From: Salinibius halmophilus
Lineage (GTDB): Bacteria > Pseudomonadota > Gammaproteobacteria > Pseudomonadales > Natronospirillaceae
Assembly: GCF_003577475.1 (NCBI RefSeq)
Contig: NZ_QPEP01000002.1
Coordinates: 120,516 to 184,515 of the forward strand
Length of the DNA: 64,000 nt
Direction: 5' to 3'
The notes beneath the pieces were generated by a model. That model searched no databases, had not been told where the DNA came from, and saw only the letters and a program-made list of their open reading frames with translations. A program made the position numbers and the translations under genes. Below, in pieces: positions 59,390 to 64,000 of the stretch. Each line of letters opens with the position of its first letter. The stretch's first letter is position 1.

Positions 59390-61885
59390 ATGAAAGGCAA
59401 GCGCGATACAGGCGAAGAAAAACACGGGAAGGCGAAGTCGATAAACTTCATTGCTGCTGCCATCGTGCTGTCCATTGCTGTGCTTGCTATTGTTGCTTGG
59501 TGGCTATCGGCAACCGTACTAGTGCGTGCCAATCAACAAACTCAGTCTGTGGTCGTTGAAAACTGGACCAACACTGTGCAAAAGGGATTCGACGCCCTCT
59601 ATCAAGCTGAACGGGAAGACTTTGCCGAGCTAGCACAATTATCAATGGTGCGCACGGCCATTCAATCAGGTAACCGCGGCGATTTTGAACAAGCAGAACG
59701 TGCGATTCGCTCACAACGTGATGAGATTGTTACGATTAGCATTCACGGCATGGAACAGCTAACGCCTAATTCGGCTCGAACGCCACCACTTACCTTTGCG
59801 AGTATTGACCTAGTCAATCGAACTAGACGTGGACAAAACGTTGATGCCGAAGCCTTCAATTTCCAAAACCGACTGCTATTGAACTGGGCATTTAGTGTAC
59901 GTGACAACTCAGGTCAAGTGATTGGTGCCATTCAAGTTGTTAGTGGAAGTGACCGCCTACGCGATTATATTCAAGCGCAGAACCCTAACTTTGGTACCGT
60001 TAGTTTGGTTCAGCGACTCCCCCAAGTTGAGCCATTAACACTATTTAGTGCTGGCCAAGGCAGCTTGGCTAAAGCATCACTGCCTACTAGCAACCCTCAA
60101 TGGCAACTAGAGTTTTTGCCATCACCACTCATTTCACGCTCCGCCGAGCTCGCGCCACTAACGCTGCAACTCCCTATGATTGTTGCAGCCATTCTTATCA
60201 GCATCATACTTGCGGCAGCGGGCCTGCTTCTGCAAGCCAGGCTACAATCAGATGCCGACAAACTAGCTGGTTGGTTGCAGTCTGCCGTGGAAGGACGGAG
60301 AGTGCCGTCGCCTAAGTTGTCCTTGGCACTATTTGCTAACTTAGCCAAACAAACAGCGCAGGCCATGCAAAAGGGCAGCACGCCAGTAAATCCAGAGCAA
60401 GCGGATATCGATCTGCAACCAAGTGACGACACCCTACCGAATGCTGATTTGATGTCTGCCATAACCGGTGAAGCACCTGTAAACACTACGCCAACAGTGA
60501 AAAAACGTACCCCACTAAAGCCGGAAATCTTTCGTGCCTATGACATTCGTGGCATTTACGGCGAAAACCTTGATGAGTCGGTTGCAGAACAAATTGGCCT
60601 TGCCGTGGGCAGCGAAGCGATTGACCTAAACCAGCAAAAAATAGTGGTTGCCCGTGATGGCCGCAATAGCTCGCCAGCGTTGCATGAAAACCTGATTGCT
60701 GGCCTGGTAAAAACAGGCATCAATGTGATCGATTTAGGCATGGTGTCAACCCCAATGATGTATTTTGCTAGCAAGCACTTACAAATTGGTGCCGGTATAA
60801 TGGTCACCGGCAGTCACAATCCAGTCGCTCACAATGGTTTTAAAATTGTACTTGGCAACCGTTCACTCAGTGGCATGGATATACAAAATCTGTGGCGACG
60901 AGCAAGCAACGAAGATTTTTCACAAGGTAAAGGCTCGGTTAGCAAACACAATATCGCCATCGATTATGCTAAAGCGATTAAAGACAATATTTCTGTCCAC
61001 CGCCGATTGAAGGTTGTGGTAGATGCCGGTAATGGTGCCACCGCGCCATTTGCAGGGCTGATTCTAAAAGAGCTAGGTTGTGCGGTAAGCATGATTGGCG
61101 AGCAAGTAGACGGCAACTTCCCATTGCGCGACCCGGACCCTAGCCAGCCTGATAACCTCACTGAACTGGTTAAACGCGTACAAGAAAATGCAGCCGACCT
61201 AGGCATTGCATTTGATGGTGATGGCGATCGTATGGCGGTCATTACCAGCAAAGGTCGTTATATATGGTCGGATAGAGTGCTGGCGTTGTTTGCTAAGCAA
61301 ATTCTCAAACAAACACCCGATGCCACCATTGTTTATGATGTGAAGTGCTCGCGCCGTTTAGCTGGCATGATTGACAGCTTTGGTGGTAAGCCAATCATGT
61401 GGAAATCTGGTCACTCTCTTATTAAGCAACAAATGCAGAAAACCCAAGCAACCTTGGGTGGCGAAATGACCGGCCACTTCTTCTTTGCTGACCGCTGGAA
61501 CGGCTTTGATGATGGCATATACGCTGCCGCCCGTTTGATTGAGCTAGTCAGTCAATCTGAAATGGATGCCGACTTTTTGTTCTCAGGTTTCCCGGACGAC
61601 CCTTGTACCCCTGAGATTATTATCCCGATTGCCGATACCGAAAAATTCACCTTGGTGGAAAAATTAGCCGAGCGAATTTCAGACTTGCCAAATGCTCGCA
61701 TAAGCACCATTGACGGCGTGCGCGTTGAGTTTGCTGATGGTTGGGGCCTTGTTCGACCATCCAACACCACTGCGGCCATTACTTGCCGATTTGAAGCCGA
61801 TACTGAGGAAGCACTCAAGCGCATTCAAGAGGATGTCAGCAAACAAATTCGCCGGATAAAAGCCGATATATCATTACCCTTCTAA
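59390..61885 (+). CDS. algC: Membrane-anchored phosphomannomutase/phosphoglucomutase (long AlgC)
   Basis: 831 residues. The first about 290 form a membrane-anchored sensor-like part: TM1 (about 22-45), an extracytoplasmic Cache-like segment, and TM2 (about 260-285). A low-complexity linker follows, then the mutase from about 380. The phosphoserine is Ser475 in TGSHNPVAHNG, the Mg2+ loop is DGDGDR (about 608-613), and the sugar-binding GEMTGH is present. It interconverts mannose or glucose 6-phosphate and 1-phosphate for LPS and exopolysaccharide. Long forms are known in Pseudomonas; what the extra part senses is unknown. GGAG lies 5 bases before the ATG. Confidence 0.93.
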   Translation: MKGKRDTGEEKHGKAKSINFIAAAIVLSIAVLAIVAWWLSATVLVRANQQTQSVVVENWTNTVQKGFDALYQAEREDFAELAQLSMVRTAIQSGNRGDFEQAERAIRSQRDEIVTISIHGMEQLTPNSARTPPLTFASIDLVNRTRRGQNVDAEAFNFQNRLLLNWAFSVRDNSGQVIGAIQVVSGSDRLRDYIQAQNPNFGTVSLVQRLPQVEPLTLFSAGQGSLAKASLPTSNPQWQLEFLPSPLISRSAELAPLTLQLPMIVAAILISIILAAAGLLLQARLQSDADKLAGWLQSAVEGRRVPSPKLSLALFANLAKQTAQAMQKGSTPVNPEQADIDLQPSDDTLPNADLMSAITGEAPVNTTPTVKKRTPLKPEIFRAYDIRGIYGENLDESVAEQIGLAVGSEAIDLNQQKIVVARDGRNSSPALHENLIAGLVKTGINVIDLGMVSTPMMYFASKHLQIGAGIMVTGSHNPVAHNGFKIVLGNRSLSGMDIQNLWRRASNEDFSQGKGSVSKHNIAIDYAKAIKDNISVHRRLKVVVDAGNGATAPFAGLILKELGCAVSMIGEQVDGNFPLRDPDPSQPDNLTELVKRVQENAADLGIAFDGDGDRMAVITSKGRYIWSDRVLALFAKQILKQTPDATIVYDVKCSRRLAGMIDSFGGKPIMWKSGHSLIKQQMQKTQATLGGEMTGHFFFADRWNGFDDGIYAAARLIELVSQSEMDADFLFSGFPDDPCTPEIIIPIADTEKFTLVEKLAERISDLPNARISTIDGVRVEFADGWGLVRPSNTTAAITCRFEADTEEALKRIQEDVSKQIRRIKADISLPF

Positions 61886-62836
<951 letters not shown>

Positions 62837-62841
62837 GCCCT

Positions 62842-63432
62842 ATGACAAAGCAAAAAAAACCACAGCGTCGCGAAGAAATTCTGCAAGCCCTCGCTATGAT
62901 GCTTGAGCAAGAGCCTGGTGCCCGCATTACCACTGCTCGACTAGCTCAAGCAGTTGGCGTATCGGAAGCAGCACTCTATCGTCATTTTCCAAGTAAAGCT
63001 CGCATGTTTGAGGGGCTAATGGATTTTGTTGAAGAGACAATATTCAGCCGCTTCAACCAAATTCGTGCTGAAGAAAACTTAGGCCATAAAGACAAAGTTG
63101 AGCAGATGTTATTGGTGGTACTCACTTTCGCCGAGCGCAACCCTGGCATGTGTAGGCTATTAACCGGTGATGTATTAGCCGGTGAGCATCCGCGCCTGCA
63201 TGAGCAAATGAATCAGATGTTTGGCCGCATTCAAGTACAGATAAAACAAGTAATGCAAGAAGCTCAACTAGCAAAACATCATGCCGAGCTGCCCCCTACC
63301 CCAGCAGCAAACCTGTTACTAGCAGTAGTGGAAGGTAGGATTCAACAGTTCGTTCGCAGTCGTTTTCAGCGCGACAACGCGCCAAGCAAAATGTGGAACG
63401 AGCAATGGCAAAAGCTGAGTCTGCTCATCTAG
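62842..63432 (+). CDS. slmA: Nucleoid occlusion factor SlmA (TetR family)
   Basis: 196 residues from the ATG at 62842. The N-terminal TetR helix-turn-helix has TTARLAQAVGVSEAALYRHF, and RREEILQALAMMLE opens the protein exactly as in SlmA. It binds SBS sites on DNA and blocks FtsZ ring formation over the chromosome. It starts 5 bases after argB; an in-frame TTG overlapping the argB stop is less likely. Confidence 0.94.
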   Translation: MTKQKKPQRREEILQALAMMLEQEPGARITTARLAQAVGVSEAALYRHFPSKARMFEGLMDFVEETIFSRFNQIRAEENLGHKDKVEQMLLVVLTFAERNPGMCRLLTGDVLAGEHPRLHEQMNQMFGRIQVQIKQVMQEAQLAKHHAELPPTPAANLLLAVVEGRIQQFVRSRFQRDNAPSKMWNEQWQKLSLLI

Positions 63433-63440
63433 TTTGATGC

Positions 63441-63461
63441 GCGAGCGGTAAAACCGCTCGC
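63441..63461 (+). terminator. Hairpin after slmA
   Basis: GCGAGCGGT (63441-63449) and ACCGCTCGC (63453-63461) form a perfect stem with a 3-base loop, 9 bases after the slmA stop. The following sequence (ATTCCCTTCC) is only weakly T-rich. Confidence 0.65.
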
Positions 63462-63572
63462 ATTCCCTTCCATTAAGTAATTTTCTCTCTGTTACACTGT
63501 TAAGTTTGTCGCACTCCTGCCGATAACGGCTATACCTAATTAGGTATCCGCTTAGCGTAAAGGAGCAGTACA

Positions 63573-64000
63573 ATGTCATTTATGCAAAACATCAGCTTTC
63601 GCTGGAAATTTGCTCTCCCTGTTATTCTGGTTCTTCTTATTGTCTCAGTTGTTTTTGCCTCGGTATTGCAGACATTCAGCGTGCAAGGTGCGCTGAGCGG
63701 CAAAGTCAGTGGCCAGTTGTCCCCCGCGATGGTTGGCTTGACCGAATCACAAAAGCTGGCAGCCGACATACGCGACACCTATGATGTCGTGCTGATGGAC
63801 TACAGCAGCCAAGCTGTATTCGGTCAACAGAAAGGCAAGTACATGGAGCTGCGTGGCGGCTTTTTGGGGCGCTATGAACTACTCAGCCGCCTACCCCAAG
63901 ACCTAACCGCTAATCAGCGTGCCACAATCGAAAATGCACAAGCCGCTGGGCAAGCTTACATTGAATTTTTTGATACTTTTTTTGCTGAGTTTAATCCATC
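63573..64000 (+). CDS. Membrane receptor N-terminus, chemotaxis-transducer-like, cut by window end
   Basis: The frame is open from ATG 63573 to the last base (142 codons), with AAGGAG about 8 bases upstream. It begins with a short basic stretch, then a membrane helix (FALPVILVLLIVSVVFA), then a helical extracytoplasmic region of at least 100 residues resembling the four-helix-bundle ligand domain of methyl-accepting chemotaxis proteins. HAMP and signalling domains, if present, are beyond the window, so a histidine kinase or diguanylate cyclase is not excluded. Confidence 0.65.
   Translation, partial: MSFMQNISFRWKFALPVILVLLIVSVVFASVLQTFSVQGALSGKVSGQLSPAMVGLTESQKLAADIRDTYDVVLMDYSSQAVFGQQKGKYMELRGGFLGRYELLSRLPQDLTANQRATIENAQAAGQAYIEFFDTFFAEFNP

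Overview
The window comes from a gammaproteobacterium, most likely marine or salt/alkali-tolerant. Several gene orders match those I know from Pseudomonas and its Oceanospirillales-type relatives: mrcA divergent from pilMNOPQ-aroK-aroB-damX with hemE nearby, hemB-trxA-rho, and radC | coaBC-dut-algC-argB. Unlike Pseudomonas it carries slmA, and gltBD is absent between damX and hemE. Two complete, adjacent Mrp-type Na+(K+)/H+ antiporter operons fit a saline or alkaline habitat. Genus and species cannot be fixed from this sequence alone. I see no tRNA, rRNA, CRISPR array, transposase or prophage gene. Coding density is high, and no gap without a gene exceeds about 240 bases.

Layout. 1-1479: 3' part of a membrane sensor histidine kinase, convergent with a peroxiredoxin-glutaredoxin fusion. 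2473-8082: Mrp operon 1 (A,B,C,D,E,F,G as separate genes). 8204-13966: Mrp operon 2 (A and B fused, then C-G). 13928-17733: short-chain dehydrogenase, glyoxalase I, a MITE-like repeat, a COG0523 metallochaperone GTPase, a TRIC-family channel and a Cof-type HAD phosphatase. 17880-22222: a four-gene exporter (TolC-like, HlyD-like, two ABC-2 permeases) with no ATPase gene beside it. It converges on an AraC regulator that overlaps the start of a small outer-membrane protein gene. 23778-30089: PBP1b, a PfkB kinase, a receiver-like protein, RadA and HemE.

30208-39277 (minus strand): an Ig-like/EF-hand lipoprotein, then damX, aroB, aroK and pilQPONM. These encode septal peptidoglycan binding, the shikimate pathway and the inner-membrane/secretin complex of type IV pili. 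39449-45740 (plus strand): PBP1A, HemB, thioredoxin, Rho, a MarR regulator and a cytochrome b562-like protein. 45775-49890 (minus strand): a conserved but poorly understood set (CnoX-like protein, K+ channel, DUF350, DUF1190, glutathionylspermidine-synthase-like ATP-grasp enzyme). 49976-51942: HemG and a dihydrolipoyl-dehydrogenase-like flavoprotein. 52180-54141: a large secreted protein of unknown function. 54116-57588 (minus strand): a 51-residue DUF2256 protein, a FAN1-like VRR-NUC nuclease, RarD and RadC. 57682-63432 (plus strand): coaBC, dut, algC, argB, slmA. The window ends inside a membrane receptor resembling a chemotaxis transducer.

Themes: ion homeostasis (two Mrp systems, TRIC channel, K+ channel), envelope growth (PBP1a, PBP1b, DamX, type IV pilus), heme synthesis (hemB, hemE, hemG), redox and electrophile defence (Prx-Grx, GloA, thioredoxin, CnoX) and DNA repair or integrity (RadA, FAN1-like, RadC, Dut, SlmA). 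The least explained parts are the ATPase-less exporter, the K+ channel/ATP-grasp cluster, the secreted 653-residue protein, the EF-hand lipoprotein and the 107-bp inverted-repeat element beside the metallochaperone gene.
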